Shown one piece after another: positions 1 through 9,406 of a stretch of DNA of 64,000 nucleotides; position 1 is the stretch's first letter; each line of letters starts with the position of its first letter. A program made the position numbers and the translations under genes. Location: contig RSEE01000060.1 of assembly GCA_003971905.1 (NCBI GenBank), positions 62,001 to 126,000 on the forward strand, in the 5' to 3' direction. The stretch comes from Moniliella sp. 'wahieum'. Taxonomy: Eukaryota > Basidiomycota > Moniliellomycetes > Moniliellales > Moniliellaceae. The notes under the pieces were generated by a model. It searched no databases and had not been told where the DNA came from. It saw only the letters and a list, made by a program, of their open reading frames with translations.

Positions 1-403
1 ACCGTGGACGGTAACCGGGGTAACCGGTTATACGTATAACCCGTAACGCGTAAACGTTAAATGGTGGAGGGCTAGTACGTTTTGTGACATGTGACATCTA
101 AAAGTACACCGAGTCGTGTGTACACCACAGCGATTGTGGGTTTGAGAAGGACCGTTACACGCTACGCGTTACATCATACCATACCGGGTTACTCGGTCAC
201 ATGTTGCACGCTACATGGATGTTCCGAGTCACTATCGCCTGTGGGCACACCGAAGCACCCAGATGCATCCAGAGGCTGTGAAGGGCACGATTGGGGGGGG
301 GGAAAGTGGGAGACACTCGCTATGAGTCTCGATCCATTTAGATCTTAGAGAAAGTGTGCATATACGTACCATAGCGTAGAATAGCATGATGCATGGGTCA
401 GAT

Positions 404-498
404 GAAGCTTGGAGCTTGAAGCTCTTGAAGCTTGAAGCTTGAAGGCCGGAATAGTGGCACAATAATCTGAAGCTTTTGAAGCTTGAAGAAGCTTGAAG
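404..498. repeat. AAGCTT heptad cluster
   Basis: AAGCTT recurs about six times, several copies in strict 7-bp register (unit AAGCTTG), others shifted by one or a few bases. It belongs to the window-wide family of micro-arrays built from a palindromic 6-mer plus one base. Confidence 0.75.
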
Positions 499-743
499 AT
501 GTTTTGCCGCCGTGTGATAAAGTGTTTCTGCCACAAGCATATGTGGATTGGTTATCTCGATCATCGATTATCGACTAATCTACCATGCACAACTGCACGA
601 TGTATAGGCACGAGATCGTTGAACGTTGACACATTGACCGTTGATACGTTGATCGACCTAGGAAGAGAAATATATTGGACCCATGTGGATTCAACATATA
701 TTCAACACGGCTGAAGTTCAACGTTGTTCAGCCTTGAAAACGT

Positions 744-771
744 ACGTTCAACGTTCAACGTTCAACGTTCA
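744..771. repeat. (ACGTTCA)4 heptad array
   Basis: Four perfect tandem copies of ACGTTCA (palindrome AACGTT plus C). Further AACGTT-like words lie just upstream, around 718-745. Confidence 0.9.
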
Positions 772-1086
772 ACATTCGCTGTTCACTATAGTTACCTAGT
801 TACCGGTTACCGGCACATGCACAACTTGAACAGGTCCTTTATGACGGAGAAGACATAACGTTCACGACGTTCATGTCATGATGAACAAGTTCATCGATTC
901 ATTTTCATCGAATGCATCGATCCTCGCTCAGGCGCTCAGCTGAGCGCTGCTCGTCGAGTGATTATCGAGAGTATCGATAAACCATCTGCGTCGTTAACGT
1001 CATTAACGTCATTAATCATCGACCTCTTGAATATGGTGGACTGTGGCGAGCGAGGCTCTCGGGAATATTAGTCGCAGTCACTAGTC

Positions 1087-1107
1087 ACATGTCACATGTC
1101 ACATGTC
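1087..1107. repeat. (ACATGTC)3 heptad array
   Basis: Three perfect tandem copies of ACATGTC, palindrome ACATGT plus C, 30 bp before the solo LTR. Confidence 0.9.
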
Positions 1108-1137
1108 ACACCTGGAAAGCTTATTAAAGTTGGTATC

Positions 1138-1351
1138 TGTTGGGACCCGTGGTCCCGTACTTAGGCCAAGGCGCCTCATCACCCTTCACCCCTGATTTGT
1201 CCTCCGAAGCCTCCACGTGTACTCAGGCTTGTCTGAATCCCTGTCTCTAGTGTGGCACAAGGCTTAGACCGCAACCACCACCATCGCGATTGCATTGCTC
1301 TACATTTCCAGAGGTTCTTCACCCAATCCCTTGGGTTCCTCCGGTCTTACA
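1138..1351. mobile_element. solo LTR, copy 1
   Basis: A 214-bp element begins TGTTGGGACC and ends CTTACA (TG...CA ends). It is flanked by a perfect 5-bp direct duplication, GTATC, at 1133-1137 and 1352-1356. A second copy at 45754-45969 differs by only two substitutions and three small indels and has its own, different 5-bp duplication. The first bases hold a small inverted repeat, GGGACC-CGT-GGTCCC. Ends, length and 5-bp duplications are those of a retrotransposon LTR left behind after LTR-LTR recombination. No internal retrotransposon genes lie nearby. Superfamily is not determinable. Confidence 0.92.
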
Positions 1352-1768
1352 GTATCGCCGTCGATGGCCCCCCACAACGAATGGTTTTTGAACACGTTGA
1401 ACAACGATTCGATCAACTGATCAACGTGGTCAACGTCGAGTCGCACGTTGTCCGACGGATGGGTGAGAGGTTCAGCCGCTAGCCAAGGCATGGTTACTCC
1501 GATTACTCCGGTTACTAGTTACTCCGGTCTAGTTACCAGTTCCATGTTGAAGCCTACGGCCTACCTATACCAGGAGATACTATGGTTACAAGTGCCAAGT
1601 AGGTACTTGTCTGTTGCTAGCGTTTACTGGTTACCTTACCATTACCAGCCTGTTGCCGGAGATGGATTATCGATTATCGAGATAGGTATATCCTGGAATC
1701 GACGGGCATCGATGATCGATGGTCGGTGATCCGGTGATCCGCGACTGTCTGAGATCTGAACCATTGGT

Positions 1769-1793
1769 GATCGATGATCGATGATCGATGATC
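1769..1793. repeat. (GATCGAT)3 heptad array
   Basis: Three perfect tandem copies of GATCGAT followed by GATC. The core ATCGAT is self-complementary. The same unit recurs at 39424-39446. Confidence 0.9.
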
Positions 1794-2615
1794 TTGTTTG
1801 GGGATGCTCGATGCCAATGCCCCCCAATGCCCCGCCTGCCCGTCTTCTCCCGAGCAGGCAGAGGATGGCAGGTGCGCCGAGCGCTGTGGGCCGAACGGGC
1901 GCCTGCCCGTGCTACATACGCTGCCCTCCGTTGTACGTTGTACGCTACGCAAGTGGACCGTGGAGTGGCCGTACAGCAGAGCTAGTAGCGCCCAGACACG
2001 CAGAGCATGGGGTGGCATGGTGCGTGGTGGCGCACAGCCGCCCATGGCCCAGGCGGACGGGCTATCAGGATATCAGCACCTGAGGATATCAGTGTGACGT
2101 GGGACATGGGACATGTACATGTGATGTGCCATGTGCTCGGGGATATGTCCCGTTCAAAAGAACAAGAGAACCACCAGTTTCGGCGGCAGACAAACGGCCG
2201 CGCTCGGCGCTCAGCCTGAGCTGAGCACGCGTGCAGTAAGGGCAGTGCGCAGGGGTAGGGTGGCCCAGTGCGGTCCAATGTCCAAAGCCTAATCCGCATC
2301 CTCGGGCCCTGAGGCCCTGAGGCGCTGAGCCCGAGGCCTGATATACCGGACAGATGAGGCGCAGAAGCTAGCTGTGGCACCGCCCCAGCCCACCCCTTGG
2401 CCACCGGGGCACAAATGGCGGCTGTGTGTGATGTCATTGAACACCCTGCCCAGGCCAGCACACTGTGACCTGGTGCCCGATGCTTCCCTGAGGCTTCCGA
2501 AGCTTCAAGCGAAGCCTCAAGCTCTCAAGCGGCAAGACTGCAGTCGATTGGCTGGGCAGCACCGAACGCAACGCCCTGAGGCCGAGGCCCTGAGGAGTAG
2601 TACCCGATAGGCTGA

Positions 2616-2657
2616 GTTAGCAGTTAGCAGTTGCTAGTTGCTAGTTACTAGTTATCG
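2616..2657. repeat. six-unit heptad array
   Basis: Six consecutive 7-bp units in perfect register: GTTAGCA twice, GTTGCTA twice, GTTACTA and GTTATCG. All start with GTT while the remaining four bases drift. This shows the 7-bp register is kept while the unit sequence changes. Confidence 0.85.
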
Positions 2658-3052
2658 GGCATCGGCTACCGCTTGCCGGACTAACAACATGTACCAGTTC
2701 CTAACTCCCCTGTGCGCTCGAGGCGCTCCGGGCCTGAGGAGGCTGGGGCCCTGAGGCCTGGGCCTGAGCGCCTGAGCGCCTGGGCCCTGGATGCACATGG
2801 CCTCAGCCTGAGGGCCTGAGGCAGCCTGAGGTCTGGTGCCCGGTGCCATGAGATCTGATCCCTGGGATCGATGAGATCGATGACGCTTCAAGCTTCAAGC
2901 CCCGAGCCGCCGAACCGCTGAGGGAGGGTCCGCCACCCCCCTAAAACCAAACCCATGTCAGAAAAAGATACAAAAGGGGCCCTGTTCTCGTCCTGACTCC
3001 GTGTTCCCCACCGCCACCGTTCTCCTCTCTCCTCTCCCCCACCTCTCGCACC

Positions 3053-3244
3053 ATGAAGTTCTCCTTTGTCGCTATCTTTGCCGTTGTGGCCGCTGTTGCC
3101 GTCTCGGCTGCTCCAGCCCCCCCCCCTGCTCCTGAGGGTGGTACGTGGCTTGCATCCTTACTCTTGGGATTCGTTTTTCATTAATCGTTGTTGCTGACAT
3201 GCTTTTGACCCGCAGACATGTGGTGCCAGGGCTGCGCCCGCTAA
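3053..3244 (+). CDS. small secreted peptide precursor
   Basis: A two-exon gene: exon 1 is 3053-3140, the intron 3141-3215 (75 bp; donor GTACGT, branch CTGAC, acceptor CGCAG), exon 2 is 3216-3244. It encodes 38 residues: a textbook signal peptide (MKFSFVAIFAVVAAVAV then SAA), a short Pro/Ala linker, and a tail ending DMWCQGCAR with a CxxC pair. The ATG follows a long CT-rich leader, typical of strongly expressed fungal genes. There is no C-terminal CAAX box, so it is not an obvious lipopeptide pheromone. I do not recognise a family. If a base is missing in exon 2, the protein could continue in another frame towards about 3400. Confidence is good for the signal peptide and intron, lower for the C terminus. 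Confidence 0.6.
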
Positions 3245-4948
3245 ATTGGCAAGATCCCAATCTGGGACTCCCACGCGGTGCACCCGTCGTCTTGGAGTTT
3301 GCCTTGTGCCACTTCCTTGATTCTTGTTCTTTTCCTACCCTCTCTTCTTGTCTATCTTGTCGCCAGGTGTATAGGCTTTGGGCCACGTGCAATGTAGCTT
3401 GAACGTCTTAACGTCTTGAACGTGGGAATGCTTTAAACCCCTATATCCTTCAGGATGTGAGCGCTTCGTGCTGTAGTCATCAGTTTGGATCTCCACACAG
3501 CCGAACTATTGCAATGGGTTTGAGCGCGTTTTGGGAACGGCGGGTTGCGTACATTACTTGGGCGACATGCGCCACACCATGGAATCTTCAACACCAAGCA
3601 GCCGAACTGATTCAGCAGAAGTTTCGAGCAAAACGGACCCACCACTTTTCCCATGCCTTAGATGTTACACACAGTCCTCACACCACAATGGACAAGAGGT
3701 CCGGTGGACTGAGAAAGAAGATGGAAAGGCGCGCTGAGATGGTGGGCCCGATGGCGAGAAAACGGTGGCAGAATAGACTCCTAGACGAGGTCATGGGACG
3801 AGCCCCGAGGAGGCATCCGCCCCTACAGTTTAGGGGAGTACAAAGGCCCTGCTCAAGTCCATGTCTGCCGTCTGCCGCGACCTGCGGCGGCCCGCGTGGC
3901 CCGCTCCTCAGGTCCTAGTTCAAGTCCTCCCAGATCCGGGCTCATCCCATTGGCCATTTCCTCGGACACGTCTTCACCGTCTCTGGTTCATACATGACGC
4001 ATCATCGAGCAGCGTTGTAGAAGGCCGAATGACGTCTCACTGGTAGAGATTCTCCTCTACCATGCATGACACGAACCGTACACCGCATACTTGACAAGGC
4101 TGTGTGCCTTTACAGTGAACCCATGACCACATAGTACTGCGCTTCATGCTTCAACCCCCGACTAGCCAGCCTGACACATTAACCGAAGAGACCACACCTC
4201 GTTTGCAACCACAAGCTCCTCTTCATCTGCTGCAGCTGCGCAGATAGGGGAATGCGAGTTCGTAAAACGACCTGGTCTCATTACGTCTCGCGTGTCATCC
4301 TGTGCGCCTCCTTTTTCCTTCTCGTTTCACAATAAAGGAGGTTGAATGATGCCGCAATGGGACAAACAACGTGTGATGAGATGCAGGAAAGCTATGCGCT
4401 GTTAATAGTCCAGTCGCCTTTGGATTGTACAGGCGGCCAAAAAGCTGTTCCCCCACTTCAAGGACAGGCAACTGTGTCTCTTCTTAGTTGCCTCTTCGCT
4501 ATCATTTGCCCTTGCCTTCCAGCTTCGGTCTCTCCCCGCCCATAACAGCTCTCTAGCGTCACGTCGCGTGGATCCGCTTCTAGCCACGTCGGAACAAAGT
4601 CCCTGGCATCCTTTCGGATTTAATTTGGGGCCTCTCGCGTTCCTGATACTCCTGTTTTAATACTGTGGAAGCTTGGGACACTCACGATCCAAGGCCAGAT
4701 GGAAGAAGGCCGGTAGTTACACTGAAAGAGCGATGCCGTCGCTCGCAAGGGATGCTAAATGCAGGCACGTACTATCGTAGCTTGATTCGAGGAACGAGCT
4801 AGAGACGCACCAGAGGCTACGTGCAGGTCAAGCAAATGGCAAGTTGGCCGAGCGCGCACCCAACTCAAGCCACCGACCATCGAAGGGCAGCGCGCGGGAC
4901 AGATGGCCCAAAGAAAGGGGACAAGTCAGGTCAAAACCGTACATCCAT
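3245..4948. other. intergenic region, no supported gene
   Basis: The longest frame is 3457-3918 (+), basic in its second half, with no recognisable motif, leader or splice site. The rest shows nothing I can support. The right end is the 3' flank of the 14-3-3 gene. Confidence 0.4.
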
Positions 4949-5805
4949 TTAGGCTGCCTCCTCGGCCGCCGGAGCCTCTGGCGCTGGGGCGGCAGCTGCA
5001 GGTGCGGCGGCCTCGGCGGTAGGTTCAGCTTCAGTCTCCTGCATGTCCGACGTCCAGAGCGTCAGGTTGTCCCGGAGCAACTGCATGATGAGTGTCGAGT
5101 CCTTGTAGCTCTCTTCGCTGAGCGTGTCGAGCTCGGCAATGGCGTCGTCGAACGCCTGCTTGGCAAGGTGGCACGCGCGGTCGGAGAGTTGAGGATTTCA
5201 TAGTAGAACACGGAGAAGTTGAGTGCCAAACCGAGACGAATGGGATGGGTCGAGGCGAGCTCAGCAGCAGCCACGTCAGAGGCTGCCTTGTACGCCTCGA
5301 GCGATTTGTCAGCACTGTCCTTGCGCGTCTCGCCCGTGGCAAACTCGGCGAGGTAGCGGTGGTAGTCGCCCTTCATCTTGTAGTAGAACACTTTGCTCTC
5401 GCCCGACGCGGCCGAGGGAATAAGGTGCTTGTCCAGTACGCTGAGAATGTCCTCACATACCTTGGCCAGTTCGGCCTCGATCTTCTCGCGGTACGCCTTG
5501 ATGATGGCGACCTGGGCAGTGTTGCCCTTGCTCTCCTCCTTCTGCTCGATGGAGGAGACAATGCGCCACGAGGCACGGCGAGCACCAATGACATTCTTGT
5601 AGGCGACCGAGAGCAGGTTGCGCTCCTCGACAGTCAGCTCTTGGTCGGCCGACGCGACGGCCTTCATGCTCTCGACCATCTCTGGGGGAGGGGTCAGGAC
5701 GGGGGGGCAAGGCAGGGCGCAGGGCGCAGGGGGGCACGTACCATCGTAGCGCTCGGCCTGCTCAGCGAGCTTGGCGAGGTAGACGTTGTCGGCGTGGGTG
5801 CTCAT
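4949..5805 (-). CDS. 14-3-3 protein
   Basis: Phosphoserine/phosphothreonine-binding adaptor. Reading from 5805, exon 1 gives [21 protein letters not shown] 60-bp intron (5682-5741; donor GTACGT, branch CTGAC) follows, then the diagnostic [29 protein letters not shown] and DYHRYLAEF blocks. The phosphate-binding Lys, Arg, Arg and Tyr of the family are present. Helices continue to VFYYEILN. There the frame breaks: one base is missing near 5178, in what should encode the conserved SPDRAC block. The next frame resumes with a normal helix 8-9 region and an Ala/Pro/Glu-rich tail to a TAA at 4949. Length is normal for the family (about 260 residues). It is divergent from the thioesterase gene, sharing a 617-bp upstream region. 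Identity is certain; the frameshift is probably a sequence error. Confidence 0.95.
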
Positions 5806-6422
5806 GGGGGGGCTGGGCTGGATCGGCAGGGGCGGTGGTGGTGGTGTGGTCGGGGGCTGCTCGGGCTGGCTGGGCTGGGACGGGATGGCGGACCGGAGGG
5901 GTTAGTGAGTACGCCGGGCCCAGGGCCCAGCACGCAGCCCGCAGCAGCGCCCTCGCGCCGCTGGCCCAGCGCTCAGCGCTCACGCGCTGGCTGGCCCGAC
6001 TGCCCCTGCCTCCCGCGGGCCCAGAGCGAGGGGCGCGCCGGCAGCCCCCGCGCTGGGCGCACTGGGTGCAGCAGGGGTGCACTGCTGCACTGGGCCTGCA
6101 CCGGCTGCGCGCGTGCGCGCCACTTGGGCCGGCTGCTTGTCGCTGGGCCACGCCAGAGCCACGCCGTGCCTGCCTTGGCCTGCCTCGGCGCACCCGGCCA
6201 CGAGGGGGGGGTGTGACAGCTCCCACATCACATGTCGCGTGCGACTGGCAGCAGGCACGTGACGCGCGCATGCCCCCGTGCAGCTTACATCAGCAGGACA
6301 CTTGCCGGGGAGCAGCCCAGGCACAAATTTGCTGTTGGGAGGCACGTCCACATCGGCCCTCCACTCTGACCGGCAATCGCCGCGCGCCATCCGCCTGCCT
6401 GCGCCCCCTGCCTCTGCGCACC

Positions 6423-8186
6423 ATGAGGCTGCTCCGCATCGCCTTCCTCGCCCTCGGCGCTGCTGCTGCCGCCACCACCGCCACCGCCCTTTCCATCCAC
6501 TCCTCTCCCCGCCCCCCGCCTCCTCCTCCGCCTCCTCCGCCGACCACCCCCACCCCGTCGTCGTTTGGCATGGGCTCGGCGACAGTGCCCAGTCCGAGGG
6601 CATGACTGGCTTTGCCGATGCCCTGCGGGAGGCCTACCCCGGCATCTTTGTCCATCTCGTCGCTCTCGCCGACACGGCAGCGGCGGACCAGCGGGCGACG
6701 CTGTTTGGTCTGGTCAACGACCAGGTGGCGCAGGTGTGCGAGCAGCTGGCGTCCATCCCCGAGCTGCAGGACGGATTCGATGCGATTGGCTTCTCGCAAG
6801 GCGGGCAGTTCATGCGTGCATATGTGGAGCGCTGCAATGCGCCGCCTGTCCGCAACCTCATCACGTTTGGCAGTCAGCACATGGGCATTGCCGGTCTGCC
6901 CCCTGTGCGCCGCGCGACTTGCTGTGCCGCGCAGCGTCGGGCATGCTCCGCAACGGCGTCAACACCGACTATGCCCAGTCCCACGTCGTCACCGCGCAGT
7001 ACTACCGCAATCCGCGTAGCCCTGCCGAGTTTGAGGGCTACCTGGCCCACAACCACTTTTTGCTTGACATCAACAACGAGCTCGAGGTCAACGAGTCGTA
7101 CAAGCGCCGTCTCTCCAGCCTGTCCAACTTCATCATGGTCGTATTTTCCGAGGAGCAAACTGTGGTGCCCAAAGAGAGCGGCTGGTTCGCCGCCTACCCC
7201 CTGGCCGAGGCGGACGAGCCCGTGGATCTTCCCCCCGTTCCGTTGCGGGAGAGCTCGATCTACAAGGACGACCGGCTTGGCCTCCAATCGCTTGATCGCC
7301 GCGGAGCGCTCGTCTTCGAGACGTGCGAGGGCCCGCACATGTCTATTGATCCGGCGTGCCAAGATAAGATTCTAGGGCGCTGGCTGGGTACGCCCGCGTC
7401 GCAATTTGCCCAGTGGGAGGGGCGGCCAACGGCGAGTGTTCTGAGTCATCTTGGGTGGCCTGAGACTGGTTCTTGGCGCTGGCCACAGTGCACTTTCATG
7501 AGCAACCCAGATGGCTCTCGTCGTCTACGCATCGAGCCGGCTGCGTCCGCTCATGTAGCCCACTCGAAGGAGCATGCCCCCTTCCCCCCCATCGACATTG
7601 ACTATACCACGGCCGAGCTCGTTGCTGTGGTCATCCTTGTTGTCCTGATCTCATTGCTGTTCTGGAAAGCTGTGATTGTGATTCTGATGGTTATTCTTAC
7701 TGCCATTCTCTTCCCTGGGTTGGTCGGTGCTGTTCTTGCCTTGCCGCTGGTCATGGTCGCGTTCCTGGTGGGGTGCGTGATTTACCTCCCGTTTGCGCTG
7801 ATTGCTTCCCTGGTCCGCCGAAGGACGCAGCCCCAAGGCATTCTGCTCCCCTACCATCCCGCGTGGGAACCAAGGCGACCGACTACGTACGGTGCCGTCG
7901 GCCCGGCCGTCTTTGTCCAGGGCGTTCGTCCACCTCAGCCCGTCCCGCACCCTCACCCAACTCCTGTTCCGTCCCATCCCCCCACCCCCTAGCTCGTGCC
8001 CCTCAACCATCTTCGTCTACGGTTGCACCCGATGTGGAAGCCGCCCCCCCCAGCTACGACGAGGTGGTCTGTTTCACCTCTTCCCCGCAAGTGAACCCCG
8101 TGACGTATGTCGGTCAGCGGGGGGTGCTTGTCCAGCCGTCATCTCAGGATTGGTTGGTCAAAGTGTTTCCCCCCCTGTTCCTCTAA
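6423..8186 (+). CDS. palmitoyl-protein thioesterase with C-terminal membrane and PPxY tail
   Basis: Lysosomal/vacuolar-type PPT1 family enzyme that removes S-acyl groups from proteins. The start gives a signal peptide (MRLLRIAFLALGAAAAA). After a proline-coding C-rich run the frame shifts into the family block HPVVVWHGLGDS, then GFSQGGQFMRAY (nucleophile Ser in GFSQG) and GSQHMGIAGLP. A second break at about 6901 (one C short) leads to DLLCRAASGMLRNGV, VVPKESGWF, DRLGLQSLD and ETCEGPHMS (catalytic His). Where PPT1 has its catalytic Asp, this protein appears to have Glu (FSEEQTVVP). Beyond the usual domain end (about residue 320) there are two to three hydrophobic segments (7608-7815), a Pro-rich cytosolic stretch and, after a third break near 7990, a PPSYDEV motif (PPxY, a ligand for WW domains) close to the TAA at 8184-8186. 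No intron is evident. Confidence 0.85.
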
Positions 8187-9406
8187 GTTGTTTCCATGTT
8201 GATATCAGTTCGATGTGTTGTTCAAACCCCCCACCCCACCCCCCCATTCCAGCTGTACACTTGTCAGCACGTTGCATGGATTTTGTCCTCGCGATCCCAT
8301 TCCCCAATTGTCCGTGACATGTGGCACTCCTCTACTGGCTTTCCTTACCGCTGAGGGCTGAGGGTTGAGGCCGGTGACCACGGTCCTCGCCCCGAACCCA
8401 TTCCCCATTCGTGGTCTACGCTCCAGACGATGCAGGCGAAAGCTTCTCTGCCGTTCTGGCGGTGGCGCTATTTGTTGTAGGATCAATTTCGTTTTTTCCC
8501 ATCTAATCCCGCTCGCGGCGCGGGGCATGACCTCAGGCCAGAACAGGTCCTCCCTCGTAGTTTGAGGTCAGCTCAGTTCCCATGGCTGCACGCTCAATGA
8601 CGCGGACGGAGAATCGTTGTTGTACCCAAAGTAGAAGGCCGGCCATCCACGTTGCGGCAGCATGGGGGGAATGATGCAGAGGTATGTGTATGGACCATAG
8701 AAGGTGTAAGGTGTAAGCAGATAGCGAAACGCACACTTCAGTCTGAAGCTTGAGCTTTAGCTCCACGCCGGGCCGTCGCCGCGGGAACGACTCGCCTATT
8801 GGTAGCCGGTACCGTTTCCTGCGGGTGTGTGCAATGAGACGAGGGGGAGCTGGTCTGGGGGGTCGGGAGCAGGTGGCTCGAGCTGGCCCATGCTGCGCCA
8901 AAGGCGGGGAACAGCCATTGCAGGGGCACGGCGGGGCAATCTGCAACACTTGTACAGACAGCTGGGATAACTAGTAACTAGGGGTGGCAGACTGGATCAG
9001 TTCTCCTTGAGCTTGAGCTTGAGCTTGAGCTTGAGCTTGAGCTTGAGCGTGTGAGCCTGGGACTGAACTTGAGCTGCTCAAACGTCAACTTGAGTTGGGC
9101 AGAGCCCCGCTGCAGCTGAACCTTGAGCCTCCAACCTAGCTACGGACGTGCGACTGTGCTGGTACGTCGCCCGACAGATCTGCATGCATTGTAACGAGGT
9201 GCTGTCGGGCAGGATGACAGGCAAGCTCTGGTCCTGACCTTAACCTAACCTGGGCCCTGGGCTAACGGGTGGAAGAGCAAAATGGGGGGCTAAACAGCGA
9301 GACTCCACCCGCTGGGGAGCAGGCGGTTGGAAACCCCAAGAGGCCCTGGGCGGGGGAGGAGGGAAGAGGAGGGAGGGAGGGGGGGTAAACAATGTCGAAC
9401 CAACGA
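8187..9406. other. intergenic region between converging gene ends
   Basis: 3' flanks of the thioesterase (+) and OPT transporter (-). No supported gene. It contains a (TTGAGC)7 array at 9007-9048 and other TTGAGC words to about 9130. Confidence 0.5.
9007..9048. repeat. (TTGAGC)7 array
   Basis: Seven perfect tandem copies of TTGAGC. It differs from the other micro-arrays in having a 6-bp period. Confidence 0.9.

Larger units (their letters stand above)
1..1137. other. gene-poor, palindrome-rich DNA
   Basis: No convincing coding region is visible; open frames are short and lack splice context. The stretch is dense in short perfect palindromes (such as AACCGGTT, ACGCGT, AACGTT and AAGCTT) and holds several 7-bp micro-arrays listed separately. 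It ends at the target-site duplication of a solo LTR. Confidence 0.6.
1357..3052. other. gene-poor DNA upstream of the secreted-peptide gene
   Basis: No supported gene. It contains GATCGAT and GTT-led 7-bp arrays and a GC-rich tract around 2700-2830 built from variations on CCTGAGGC. The last 100 bases look like a promoter and leader: a TACAAAA word at 2970-2976 and a CT-rich run up to the ATG at 3053. Confidence 0.5.

Noticed and set aside
404-771. Clusters of short direct repeats considered as a CRISPR array
   Set aside because: Units are 7 bp without spacers of constant length, the host is eukaryotic, and no cas genes are present.
1133-1356. Solo LTR considered as a MITE or DNA transposon
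   Set aside because: Ends are TG...CA with 5-bp duplications and no long terminal inverted repeats, which fits an LTR.
3457-3918. 153-codon plus-strand frame
   Set aside because: No motif, no leader or splice sites, and uneven composition. Length is within chance for GC-rich DNA.
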